From assembly GCA_963697915.1 (NCBI GenBank), contig OY969103.1, positions 806,001 to 870,000 of the forward strand: a stretch of DNA of 64,000 nt, in the 5' to 3' direction. The translations under genes and the position numbers were made by a program. The stretch is from VRUE01 sp963697915. Its GTDB lineage: Bacteria > Actinomycetota > Thermoleophilia > Solirubrobacterales > 70-9. Below the pieces are notes generated by a model that saw only the letters and a list, made by a program, of their open reading frames with translations, was not told the DNA's origin and did no database searches. The stretch's first letter is position 1; the number at the start of each line of letters is the position of its first letter. This document shows positions 14,957 to 21,098 of the stretch, one piece after another.

Positions 14957-16069
14957 ATGCAACGACCGAGGATCAAACGGACGACCGAACGGATCGAAGC
15001 TCCCAACGGGGATCTCTACCTGCTGCGGCCCAGCGCCGGCACCGACGTGCAGATCGAGAACCCCGACCGCAAGGGGCGGGAGCTGCTCGACGCCCTCGAC
15101 GGCACGCGCCCCCGTGCCGAGCTCGAGCGGCGGTTCGGCGAGGAGGAGGTTCGCGACCTGCTCGCCCAGCTCGAGGAGCTGAGCCTGGTCGAGGACGGAG
15201 CCGACGACGACGTGATCGCCGCCGAGACGATCGAGCGCTTCGATCGCCAGCTGCGCTACTTCGGCGACGTCACCACCGGCCCTCCCCCCTCCGAGGCGCA
15301 GGCGCGGCTGGCCGCCTCCCGCATCGTCGTCCTCGGCGTCGGTGGGCTCGGTGGCTGGTCCGCCCTCTCCCTGGCCTGCTGCGGCGTCGGCGAGATGCTG
15401 CTGATCGACGGCGACCGGGTCGAGACCAGCAACCTCAACCGTCAGGTCCTCTACACCGAGGCCGACGTCGGCCGGCTGAAGGCCGAGGTGGCGGCGGAGC
15501 GGCTCGGTGCCTTCAACTCGGCGATGCGGTTGGAGACGATCCCGGAGCGGATGGAGGGCGAGGCGGCGGTCGCCGCGGCGATCGAGGGCTACGACATCGT
15601 GATCGATGCCGCCGACTGGCCCGCGCACGAGATCGAGCAGTGGGTCAACAACGCCTGCTTCGCGGCGGAGATCCCCTACATAACGATGAGCCACTTCCCG
15701 CCGATCGCCCGGGTCGGGCCGTTCTACGTGCCCGGGGTGACCGGCTGCTTCGCCTGCCAGGTCGCCGCCTACCGCCGCAGCTACCCGCTGTTCGACGTCG
15801 CGATCGAGCAGCGCCGCGCGAAACCGTCGCCCGCCGCCACCCTCGGTCCCGCCTGCGCCCTGATCGGCGGCCAGGTCGCCCTCGACCTGATGCACCACCT
15901 GACCGGGTTGGCCGAGCCCTCGACCCAGGGCCTCGGCCACATCTACGACCTGCGCACGATGGAGGTCGAACGCGAGCCGGTCGTGCCCGAGCCCGACTGC
16001 CCCGTCTGCGGCCATCTGCCGACGGCGACACCCCGCCAGCGAACGGAGACAAAGGCAACCCAGAGCTAG
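14957..16069 (+). CDS. ThiF/MoeB/HesA-family (E1-like) adenylyltransferase with PqqD/RRE-like N-terminus
   Basis: The 370-residue protein starts at ATG 14957 after GGAGAGG. Residues about 1-90 look like a small winged peptide-binding (PqqD or RRE-type) domain: LYLLRPSAGTDVQIENPDRK, then LLDALDGTRPRAELERRFGE. The E1 domain follows with GVGGLGG (about 126-132), LIDGDRVETSNLNRQVLY (ATP/Mg and adenylation residues) and DIVIDAADWPAHE. Two CxxC pairs, GCFAC near 263 and CPVC near 350, form the usual structural zinc site. Such enzymes adenylate C-terminal carboxylates of peptides or ubiquitin-like proteins; an RRE-like head is found in RiPP enzymes such as MccB. No sulfur-carrier gene is adjacent. 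The tRNA-Thr gene follows by 35 bp. Confidence 0.85.
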   Translation: MQRPRIKRTTERIEAPNGDLYLLRPSAGTDVQIENPDRKGRELLDALDGTRPRAELERRFGEEEVRDLLAQLEELSLVEDGADDDVIAAETIERFDRQLRYFGDVTTGPPPSEAQARLAASRIVVLGVGGLGGWSALSLACCGVGEMLLIDGDRVETSNLNRQVLYTEADVGRLKAEVAAERLGAFNSAMRLETIPERMEGEAAVAAAIEGYDIVIDAADWPAHEIEQWVNNACFAAEIPYITMSHFPPIARVGPFYVPGVTGCFACQVAAYRRSYPLFDVAIEQRRAKPSPAATLGPACALIGGQVALDLMHHLTGLAEPSTQGLGHIYDLRTMEVEREPVVPEPDCPVCGHLPTATPRQRTETKATQS

Positions 16070-16104
16070 ATGCTGCCCCCGCGCCTCCTAGAATGGGGTC
16101 TCGC

Positions 16105-16177
16105 GCCGGCGTAGCTCAGTTGGTAGAGCACTTCATTCGTAATGAAGGGGTCCCCGGTTCAAGTCCGGGCGTCGGCT
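16105..16177 (+). tRNA. tRNA-Thr (CGT)
   Basis: A 73-nt cloverleaf begins GCCGGCGTAGCTCAGTTGG and ends CGTCGGC plus T. The stem CTTCA/TGAAG holds TTCGTAA, giving anticodon CGT (Thr, codon ACG). The T arm contains GGTTCAAGTCC. CCA is not encoded. Confidence 0.95.
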
Positions 16178-16196
16178 CTGAGGCGCGCGTCGACGC

Positions 16197-16820
16197 TCAG
16201 GAGAGCGGGATGCTGGCCAGGGTGCCGACCTTCCAGCTGCCGTCCTCCCGCGCCATCGGCACCGCCAGCACTTCGCCCTCGGGGCCGCGATAGAGGACGA
16301 AGGCGCGGTCGCCCTCGACCCGCAGCGAGCCGACGTCGGCCAGTTGCGCTTCTTCGCGGAGCAGGTCCTTCGCCGCCGGGTTGGTCAGTTTGTCGAGGAT
16401 CTCGGCGCAGGCCGCACCTTTGAGCCGCTGAGACTGGGTCGCCAGTTCCTGCAGCGAGTCGATCACGTTGCTCGCGATGTACTTACAGGCGGCCGCCCAG
16501 GCGCTGGCGGCGCGCGCGTCGAGGAAGTTGTGGAGGGTGGCGGCCGCTTCGTCGAATTCCGCCGCGTCCGCCTCCTCGCCGAATTCCTGGACGCTGTTGT
16601 CGCCACCCTTGACCCGGAACTGGTCCGAGCCCCCACCGGAGTCCTGATGCTCCTTGGGGGTGAAGTCGGCCGAGCCGCCCTCCGAGCTCGTCTGACCCGA
16701 TGCGGCCTCGGTCGCGCCCGCGTCGGTGCCCTCCCCGCCTCCGCATGACACCAGGCCCGCGCCGAGCAGCAGCGTGGCAAGCGCCGCCAGCAGCGTCTTC
16801 GTTCCCCACCCCACGGACAC
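16197..16820 (-). CDS. Putative lipoprotein
   Basis: The 207-residue protein has a signal segment (TLLAALATLLLGAGLVSC) with a lipobox ending at Cys26, then a Gly/Ser/Asp-rich linker to about residue 75. The folded part (about 78-205) begins VQEFGEEADAAEFDEAAATL and ends in a beta-rich SLRVEGDRAFVLYRGPEGEV and MAREDGSWKVGTLASIPLS, which resembles the NTF2-like or lumazine-binding style of small exported domains. Two Cys (about 112 and 137) could form a disulfide. No specific family is recognised. It is convergent with tRNA-Thr. Confidence 0.7.
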   Translation of the reverse strand: MSVGWGTKTLLAALATLLLGAGLVSCGGGEGTDAGATEAASGQTSSEGGSADFTPKEHQDSGGGSDQFRVKGGDNSVQEFGEEADAAEFDEAAATLHNFLDARAASAWAAACKYIASNVIDSLQELATQSQRLKGAACAEILDKLTNPAAKDLLREEAQLADVGSLRVEGDRAFVLYRGPEGEVLAVPMAREDGSWKVGTLASIPLS

Positions 16821-17040
16821 GAGTCTAGTGCGGCCGGGCTACGACCGCCGTTGTGGCGCCGAGCTTGACGTCAGCGCGGCTGGTCGTCCGGCAGAGGTCC
16901 GCCGAGTTGACCAGCAGCCTCTTGAACAGACGCGTATGGCATCGTCAAGGTCTAGGAACGAGGTTGGTATAGGTCCCCCAGAGGGTTAGGATTAGGCTGG
17001 AAGAGAGGGGAGCCTTCGATGGTCGTGTCGGGCGCGCGAA

Positions 17041-17241
17041 GTGACTGATTTAAGTGTCCGAGAGACGGATGTCCTGCGCCTGATCGCGCTCGGGCACACG
17101 AACGTCGAGATCGCGGGCAAGCTGTTTATAAGTGTGCGTACGGTGGAGACCCACCGGGCCCACATCCAGCAGAAGCTAGGCGTCAGCACCCGCGCCGAAC
17201 TGGTCAGCTGCGCGCTTGCGCGGGGCTTGATCAAGACCTGA
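17041..17241 (+). CDS. Stand-alone LuxR/GerE-type HTH protein
   Basis: The 66-residue protein is essentially only a NarL/LuxR C-terminal DNA-binding domain: LSVRETDVLRLIALGHTNVE, IAGKLFISVRTVETHRAHIQ, QKLGVSTRAELVSCALARGL. The frame is closed by TAG upstream and has no other start, so GTG 17041 is the only candidate; its ribosome site is weak. Small GerE-like proteins of this kind act as dimeric DNA-binding regulators. It could also be the remnant of a response regulator that lost its receiver domain, though no receiver-like sequence is seen upstream. A hairpin follows 5 bp after the stop. Confidence 0.7.
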   Translation: MTDLSVRETDVLRLIALGHTNVEIAGKLFISVRTVETHRAHIQQKLGVSTRAELVSCALARGLIKT

Positions 17242-17245
17242 TCGA

Positions 17246-17264
17246 GACCCCCTGATTGGGGGTC
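17246..17264 (+). terminator. Hairpin after the LuxR-type gene
   Basis: GACCCCC (17246-17252) and GGGGGTC (17258-17264) form a perfect 7-bp stem with a TGATT loop directly after the stop codon. C-rich sequence follows, not a T tract. Confidence 0.6.
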
Positions 17265-17308
17265 CCCCCTGGAATCCGGTCGGGCCCGTCCGCTAGCCTT
17301 TCGCCGCC

Positions 17309-18043
17309 TTGCCTCCGGTTCCCCACAGGAAATTCGGGCCAGGTACCCGCAAAGCGGCGCTCACCGTCGTGGCCACCCTCGCCCTGCTCTTCACCCTCGG
17401 CGCGACGACCGCGACGACGCAGGAGCGGATCGTCCTGCACGGCGCCCACGGCGGCTCGCACCTGAAGCTGAGCGTGCGCGGCGGCCACCTCGTCGTCAAG
17501 GGCCTGATGGCCCGCGCGAAGCCGGCCGGCTGCCACTTCACGCGCGGTCGCATGGCTGCCGTCTGCTCGCTGCGCAGGGCCGGCTCGATCGAGCTGCGGA
17601 TGGGCCCCTCCGGCGACATGGTCAAAGTGCTCGACCCGCTGCCCGTCCCCCTCACCGTCCACCTCGGCGACGGCTCCGACAAGTTCATCGGCAACGACGA
17701 GCGCGACACCTGTTACTCAGAAGGCGCGCGCCGCAACCGCTGCATCGGCCGCGGCGGCAACGACATCTGCATCACCGGCAACCGCAACAGCGATTGCGAG
17801 GGCGGGGCCGGCAACGACTACTGCCAGCACGGGGCCGGCAGCGACGGCTGCTGGGGCGGCCCCGGCAACGACGTCTGCAGGATGGGCGCCGGCCAGGACG
17901 GCTGCCACGGCGACGCCGGCAGGGACAGGCTGTTCGGCGGCGCCGGCGCCGACAAGCTCTACGGCGGGCGCCACCGCGACCACTGCGACGGCACGCCCGG
18001 CTGGGGCTACTCCTACACCTGCGAGGCAGGCCCGCGCCGCTAG
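17309..18043 (+). CDS. Secreted Cys- and Gly-rich RTX-like repeat protein
   Basis: The frame gives 244 residues from TTG 17309; the exact start is uncertain. An N-terminal hydrophobic segment (ALTVVATLALLFTLGATTAT) is a likely signal peptide. Residues about 40-115 are beta-rich. From about 117 on there are short glycine repeats, such as GGAGNDYCQHGAGSDGCWGG and GGPGNDVCRMGAGQDGCHGD, in the style of Ca-binding GGxGxDxLxGG nonapeptides. Unusually, Cys occupies positions normally held by hydrophobic residues, about 14 Cys in all, so disulfides may lock the beta roll. The 3' end shares CTAG with the next, convergent gene. Confidence 0.7.
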   Translation: MPPVPHRKFGPGTRKAALTVVATLALLFTLGATTATTQERIVLHGAHGGSHLKLSVRGGHLVVKGLMARAKPAGCHFTRGRMAAVCSLRRAGSIELRMGPSGDMVKVLDPLPVPLTVHLGDGSDKFIGNDERDTCYSEGARRNRCIGRGGNDICITGNRNSDCEGGAGNDYCQHGAGSDGCWGGPGNDVCRMGAGQDGCHGDAGRDRLFGGAGADKLYGGRHRDHCDGTPGWGYSYTCEAGPRR

Positions 18044-18762
18044 ACGGCCGGCGCTTCGGGCGCTACCGGCGGCTGCGGCTCGGCAGGCGCCACGGTCCCC
18101 TTCAACTCCAGCAGGCGGAAGTAGATGACGGCCGCGACCAGGGCGGCGATCGGCGCCGTCAGGGTCGAGGCGATCACGCTGAAGAGAATTCGCACGACGA
18201 CGGTGTCGGCGACCGCGACCGCGACGGCGGCGAAGACGATCCCGACGACGGCGGTGATCAAGAAGACGGAGACGAGCACGCCGAACACCTGCCAGCCGTT
18301 GTCGCGGACGAGCTCGCGCGAGCGGCCGAAGGCGGCGAGCACGCCGCTGCGCTCGACCACGATCACCGGCGCGATCACGGCCCAGATCGTCATCAGGATC
18401 AGGCCCGGCACGATCAGCAGCAGGAAGCCGAGGCCGATCCCGAGGCCGGCGAGGATGCCGGCCCCGATCAGCGGCAGGATCACCGGCGTCGCCGTCCGCA
18501 CCAGGTCCTCGACCGAGGAGTCGCGGCGGCCGTCTTGGACGTCGCTGACTAGGCCGACGACCATCCCCTGGAAGAGGGTGCCGGCGACGACGCTCACCGC
18601 CAGCCCCAGCGGGAAGAGGACGAGGCTGCCGGCGACGACGTCTTCGATCACCGCGACGAGCAGGAAGAGGGTGAAGGCGAGCGGTAGCAGGACCCCGGCC
18701 TGGTCGCGGTAGATCGCGAAGGCCTGGCTGAGCGTGCCGCCGATGTCGAGCTTGCGTTGCAC
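18040..18762 (-). CDS. Polytopic membrane protein (GPDPase membrane-domain/DUF7847-like)
   Basis: The 240-residue protein has about five to six membrane segments, for example VLLPLAFTLFLLVAVIEDVV, GAGILAGLGIGLGFLLLIVP and VFLITAVVGIVFAAVAVAVA. The opening LDIGGTLSQAFAIYRDQAGV and the middle WAVIAPVIVVERSGVLAAFG with RSRELVRDNGWQVFGVL are characteristic of actinobacterial membrane proteins related to the membrane part of glycerophosphodiester phosphodiesterases. No catalytic domain is attached. The tail is Pro/Ala rich. The role is unknown. Confidence 0.7.
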   Translation of the reverse strand: MQRKLDIGGTLSQAFAIYRDQAGVLLPLAFTLFLLVAVIEDVVAGSLVLFPLGLAVSVVAGTLFQGMVVGLVSDVQDGRRDSSVEDLVRTATPVILPLIGAGILAGLGIGLGFLLLIVPGLILMTIWAVIAPVIVVERSGVLAAFGRSRELVRDNGWQVFGVLVSVFLITAVVGIVFAAVAVAVADTVVVRILFSVIASTLTAPIAALVAAVIYFRLLELKGTVAPAEPQPPVAPEAPAV

Positions 18763-18812
18763 GCCGGTAGCTTCGACCCGCGTCGCCCCTACCCTTCCGT
18801 AGGATCGAGCTC

Positions 18813-19238
18813 GTGGAGTTGGGCGGGGACACCAAAGCGGTGCTGCTGCTGGCGGCGGCGATGTTCCTCTGGGCCCTGCTGCTGGGGGTGATGAAGTACC
18901 GCCAGATCCTCGCCTCGCCGGACAGCGCCGCCCACCCCTACGTCGACATCGCCCACCGCGCGGCGCTGCTCTACAGCTTCGCCCTGCTGCTGGTCGCGAC
19001 CTTCGTCGAGCTGAGTGGTTGGAGCGCCCTGGTCAACCTGCTCGCCGCCGGGGCGCTGGCGCTCTACTTCTTCGCCGCCGTCGCCGGCTACAACTACCAC
19101 GGCTGGCGCCGCGACACCGAGAACCAATTCCACAATCCGGTTACGGGCACGCATCCCTTCATGGTCGCCCTGATCGCCGCCGAGATTGGCGGCTGGCTGG
19201 TGCTCGTCGCCGGCTTCCTCGATGCGCAGGTCTTCTGA
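18813..19238 (+). CDS. Small integral membrane protein
   Basis: The 141-residue protein from GTG 18813 has four predicted membrane helices: AVLLLAAAMFLWALLLGVM, AALLYSFALLLVATFVELSG, ALVNLLAAGALALYFFAAVA and MVALIAAEIGGWLVLVAGFL. Between helices 3 and 4 is the polar segment YNYHGWRRDTENQFHNPVTG. The layout recalls uncharacterised membrane proteins of actinobacteria. No enzymatic motif is recognised, and no partner gene is evident; it is divergent from the membrane protein gene at 18762. Confidence 0.65.
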   Translation: MELGGDTKAVLLLAAAMFLWALLLGVMKYRQILASPDSAAHPYVDIAHRAALLYSFALLLVATFVELSGWSALVNLLAAGALALYFFAAVAGYNYHGWRRDTENQFHNPVTGTHPFMVALIAAEIGGWLVLVAGFLDAQVF

Positions 19239-19253
19239 GCGACTCGCGACCTC

Positions 19254-19943
19254 TTAAGCGGTGGGGGTGAGATCCAGCGTCGCGATCACGTCCGCGTACA
19301 TACCCTGCTTGATCGCACCGATGCCGTGACGTGGCTTGCCGGCCAGGCTGGCTGCCAGCGCGACGGCCCGATCGAGCACCCCATCCTCCGGGGCGAGCTC
19401 GGTCACGATCCCCGCCGCCAGCGCCTCCGTCCCGGCGAAGCGGTGACCGGTCACCATCGCCCGGTGCGCCACCGGAGGGCTGAGGCGCGCGGTGATCAGC
19501 GCGTTCATCCCCGGCGTGAACGGGAGGCCGAGGTCAGCCTCGGGGAGGCAGAAGTAGCCGCGGTCGCCGCGCATCACCGCCTGGTCGAAGGCAAGAGCCA
19601 GCATCGCCCCGGCGGCAAAGGCATGGCCGTTGATCGCGGCGACGGTGGGGACATCGAGCGCGAGGACGCGGCCGAAGAGGGCGTGGACGCGTGCGAGCGT
19701 CGCCTCGGCCTCGTCCGGATTGGCGCCCATGTACTCGAGGTCGAGCCCGTTCGAGAAGAACTTCCCACTGCCGGTGAGCACCAGCCCGGCGGGCTGGTCG
19801 TGGCTGGCGATCTCGTCAAGGACCGCCTCGAGCGCGATCAGGAGTTCGGGGTGGAGTCGGTTCTCTCCCCTGTCCATCCGCACGACGGTGACGGAGTCGC
19901 TGTGCTCGACGCTGACGCCGGTGGCTGCTTCGACTGATCCCAT
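19254..19943 (-). CDS. Enoyl-CoA hydratase/isomerase family protein
   Basis: From ATG 19943, preceded by GAAGGAG, the protein has 229 residues; the longer open frame would run through the tRNA gene. It is a crotonase fold: AGLVLTGSGKFFSNGLDLEY (oxyanion-hole strand, about 52-71), VAAINGHAFAAGAMLALAFD (second oxyanion Gly, about 100-119) and YFCLPEADLGLPFTPGMNAL with a conserved Glu. Crotonases hydrate or isomerise enoyl-CoA esters in the cytosol. At 229 residues it is slightly short, closest to delta3-delta2-enoyl-CoA isomerase-like members. The substrate is unknown. Confidence 0.83.
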   Translation of the reverse strand: MGSVEAATGVSVEHSDSVTVVRMDRGENRLHPELLIALEAVLDEIASHDQPAGLVLTGSGKFFSNGLDLEYMGANPDEAEATLARVHALFGRVLALDVPTVAAINGHAFAAGAMLALAFDQAVMRGDRGYFCLPEADLGLPFTPGMNALITARLSPPVAHRAMVTGHRFAGTEALAAGIVTELAPEDGVLDRAVALAASLAGKPRHGIGAIKQGMYADVIATLDLTPTA

Positions 19944-19964
19944 GACATTGCTCCTTCTACAAAG

Positions 19965-20051
19965 CGGAGGGGGTGGGATTCGAACCCACGAGCGCCTTGC
20001 GACGCCAACAGTTTTCGAGACTGCCCCGTTCAACCACTCCGGCACCCCTCC
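19965..20051 (-). tRNA. tRNA-Ser (CGA)
   Basis: On the minus strand an 87-nt tRNA begins GGAGGGGTGCCGGAGTGG and ends CCCCTCC plus G. The anticodon stem GCAGT/ACTGT encloses CTCGAAA, giving CGA (Ser, codon UCG). A long variable arm and GGTTCGAATCC in the T arm fit a class II tRNA. Its 5' half is part of a 47-bp repeat found again at 21037-21083. Confidence 0.95.
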
Positions 20052-20056
20052 GGGGC
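20010..20056. repeat. att-like direct repeat, copy in intact tRNA-Ser
   Basis: These 47 bp run from the tRNA-Ser anticodon arm through its 5' end plus 5 bp upstream. They are identical to 21037-21083 in the same orientation. Similarity continues weakly for about 30 bp past the right end of each copy. Confidence 0.85.
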
Positions 20057-20332
20057 ACTGCCAAGCCAAATCCTATCGACGCCGAATCTGTAGGGAACGC
20101 CGTAGGGAACGAAACCCCACTTGATCTCGTCGGTGAAGCGCTTCGCCTGCCAACCGCGAAGAGTGGCACCGGAAGGATCGGGGCGACGGGCGTCGAGGCC
20201 GCGATCCTTCGCACGAATGCGAACAACCTCCGGGAACTCGTCGCGAGCAATGAGAAAAACCAATGCCTCGAACTGGTCGGGCGTAAGGCCGCCAAGCGCG
20301 TATTCGGTCGGTCCTTTAGGGGTGACGGCCAT
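20030..20332 (-). pseudogene. Truncated restriction-endonuclease-like protein, N-terminal fragment
   Basis: The frame begins MAVTPKGPTEYALGGLTPDQ and reads FEALVFLIARDEFPEVVRIR, KDRGLDARRPDPS and LRGWQAKRFTDEIKWGF. The spacing FExL, GLDxR and WQAK resembles the Mrr/PD-(D/E)xK nuclease core (D then QxK). Coding similarity seems to end around residue 92; the last residues are read through the tRNA-Ser gene, so the original protein has been cut at the att repeat. Full-length relatives often join this nuclease head to larger ATPase or sensor domains in defence proteins (inference). It is probably non-functional. Confidence 0.6.
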
Positions 20333-20416
20333 TCTCTTGAGCGCTAAGGCTAATGACCTCCATGCGAAGCGGCCGATATGCAGCCCGCCTCGCCGGAATC
20401 TGTCGGTGAGCGTTCG

Positions 20417-20433
20417 CCCCCCCCCGGGGGGGG
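20417..20433. repeat. C9G8 homopolymer palindrome
   Basis: Nine C (20417-20425) run directly into eight G (20426-20433). The tract is self-complementary and lies in the element remnant, upstream of the DUF4160 frame. Such tracts slip easily in replication and in sequencing. Confidence 0.8.
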
Positions 20434-20469
20434 CGATGAGACGCAGGCGGGACCGCCGCCACCTCAGCC

Positions 20470-20743
20470 ATGATGGCCGGCGTGCCGACGATCAGCCGCT
20501 TCTTCGGGGTCACCATCGCGATGTTCTTCGATGACCACGGCTTCCCGCACTTTCATGCACGCCACGCCGAAGGCGAAGCCAAGGTCAGAATCGACAACCT
20601 CGAGGTCATGGACAGCAACCTCGGGCGCCGGCAACTCCCGATTCGTTCTCGCTTGGGCAGAGCTTCATCAAGAGGAGCTAGAAGAGAACTGGAGCCGAGC
20701 GCGAGCGGGTGAGACACTTCTGGAGATCGAGCCTTTGAAATGA
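20470..20743 (+). pseudogene. DUF4160 family gene, frameshifted
   Basis: The first frame reads VPTISRFFGVTIAMFFDDHG and FPHFHARHAEGEAKVRIDNL, typical of DUF4160, starting from GTG 20482 (or ATG 20470). After LGRRQL at about 20636 the family sequence continues in another frame as RFVLAWAELHQEELEENWSR to LLEIEPLK at 20743. Removing one C from the CCC at about 20637-20639 restores the whole domain. The stop of the restored frame overlaps the DUF2442 ATG (ATGA). DUF4160 and DUF2442 genes are commonly paired and have been proposed as a toxin-antitoxin-like unit. A sequencing error is possible. Confidence 0.75.
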
Positions 20744-21018
20744 ACGGACTGACTCCAGATATCACCGCCGCAGACGCTGTCGACCACGGCATCCTTCGAT
20801 TGACCTTTGCCGACGGCCTCAGTGGCGAAGTCGACGTCCTCGACCGTATGCGCGGCCCCGTTTTCGAAGATGCTCGAACCCCCGAGGGCTTTAGGAAAGT
20901 CAGGGCCGATCCGGAGACCGGAACCGTGGTCTGGCCCGGTGGCGCCGACCTGGCCCCCGACACTCTGTACGAGAGAGTGCGTTCAGGGGCTTGGCCAGGC
21001 TCTCGGGCCGTGGCGTAG
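20740..21018 (+). CDS. DUF2442 family protein
   Basis: The 92-residue protein contains the DUF2442 pattern: LRLTFADGLSGEVDVLDRMR, GPVFEDARTPEGFRKVRADP, TGTVVWPGGADLAPDTLYER. It is a small cytosolic protein that usually sits next to DUF4160, here by an ATGA overlap. The partner gene is frameshifted, so this may be an orphan. The last residues (GSRAVA) end 19 bp before the second att repeat. The function of the pair is not established; antitoxin or DNA-binding roles have been suggested for it. Confidence 0.8.
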   Translation: MNGLTPDITAADAVDHGILRLTFADGLSGEVDVLDRMRGPVFEDARTPEGFRKVRADPETGTVVWPGGADLAPDTLYERVRSGAWPGSRAVA

Positions 21019-21036
21019 CCCCGCCGGTTAGGTACG

Positions 21037-21083
21037 AGTTTTCGAGACTGCCCCGTTCAACCACTCCGGCACCCCTCCGGGGC
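21037..21083. repeat. att-like direct repeat, distal copy (tRNA-Ser 5' fragment)
   Basis: This copy reproduces the tRNA-Ser anticodon arm, D arm and acceptor 5' strand but lacks the T arm and 3' strand, so it is a tRNA fragment and not a gene. It ends 16 bp before the P450 stop codon. Confidence 0.85.
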
Positions 21084-21098
21084 TTCAGCAAACTGATC

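Larger units (their letters stand above)
20010..21083. mobile_element. Remnant of an element integrated at tRNA-Ser
   Basis: Identical 47-bp repeats bound about 1 kb holding a broken nuclease gene, a frameshifted DUF4160 gene and DUF2442. One repeat lies in the intact tRNA, the other is a tRNA fragment, the classic trace of site-specific integration. No integrase is left, and the nuclease gene runs into the tRNA, so large deletions probably followed. The usual identity segment is the 3' half of a tRNA; here it is the 5' half. Confidence 0.6.

Noticed and set aside
19944..20069. Longer start of the enoyl-CoA hydratase through tRNA-Ser
   Set aside because: Those codons are the tRNA itself, and ATG 19943 has a good ribosome site.
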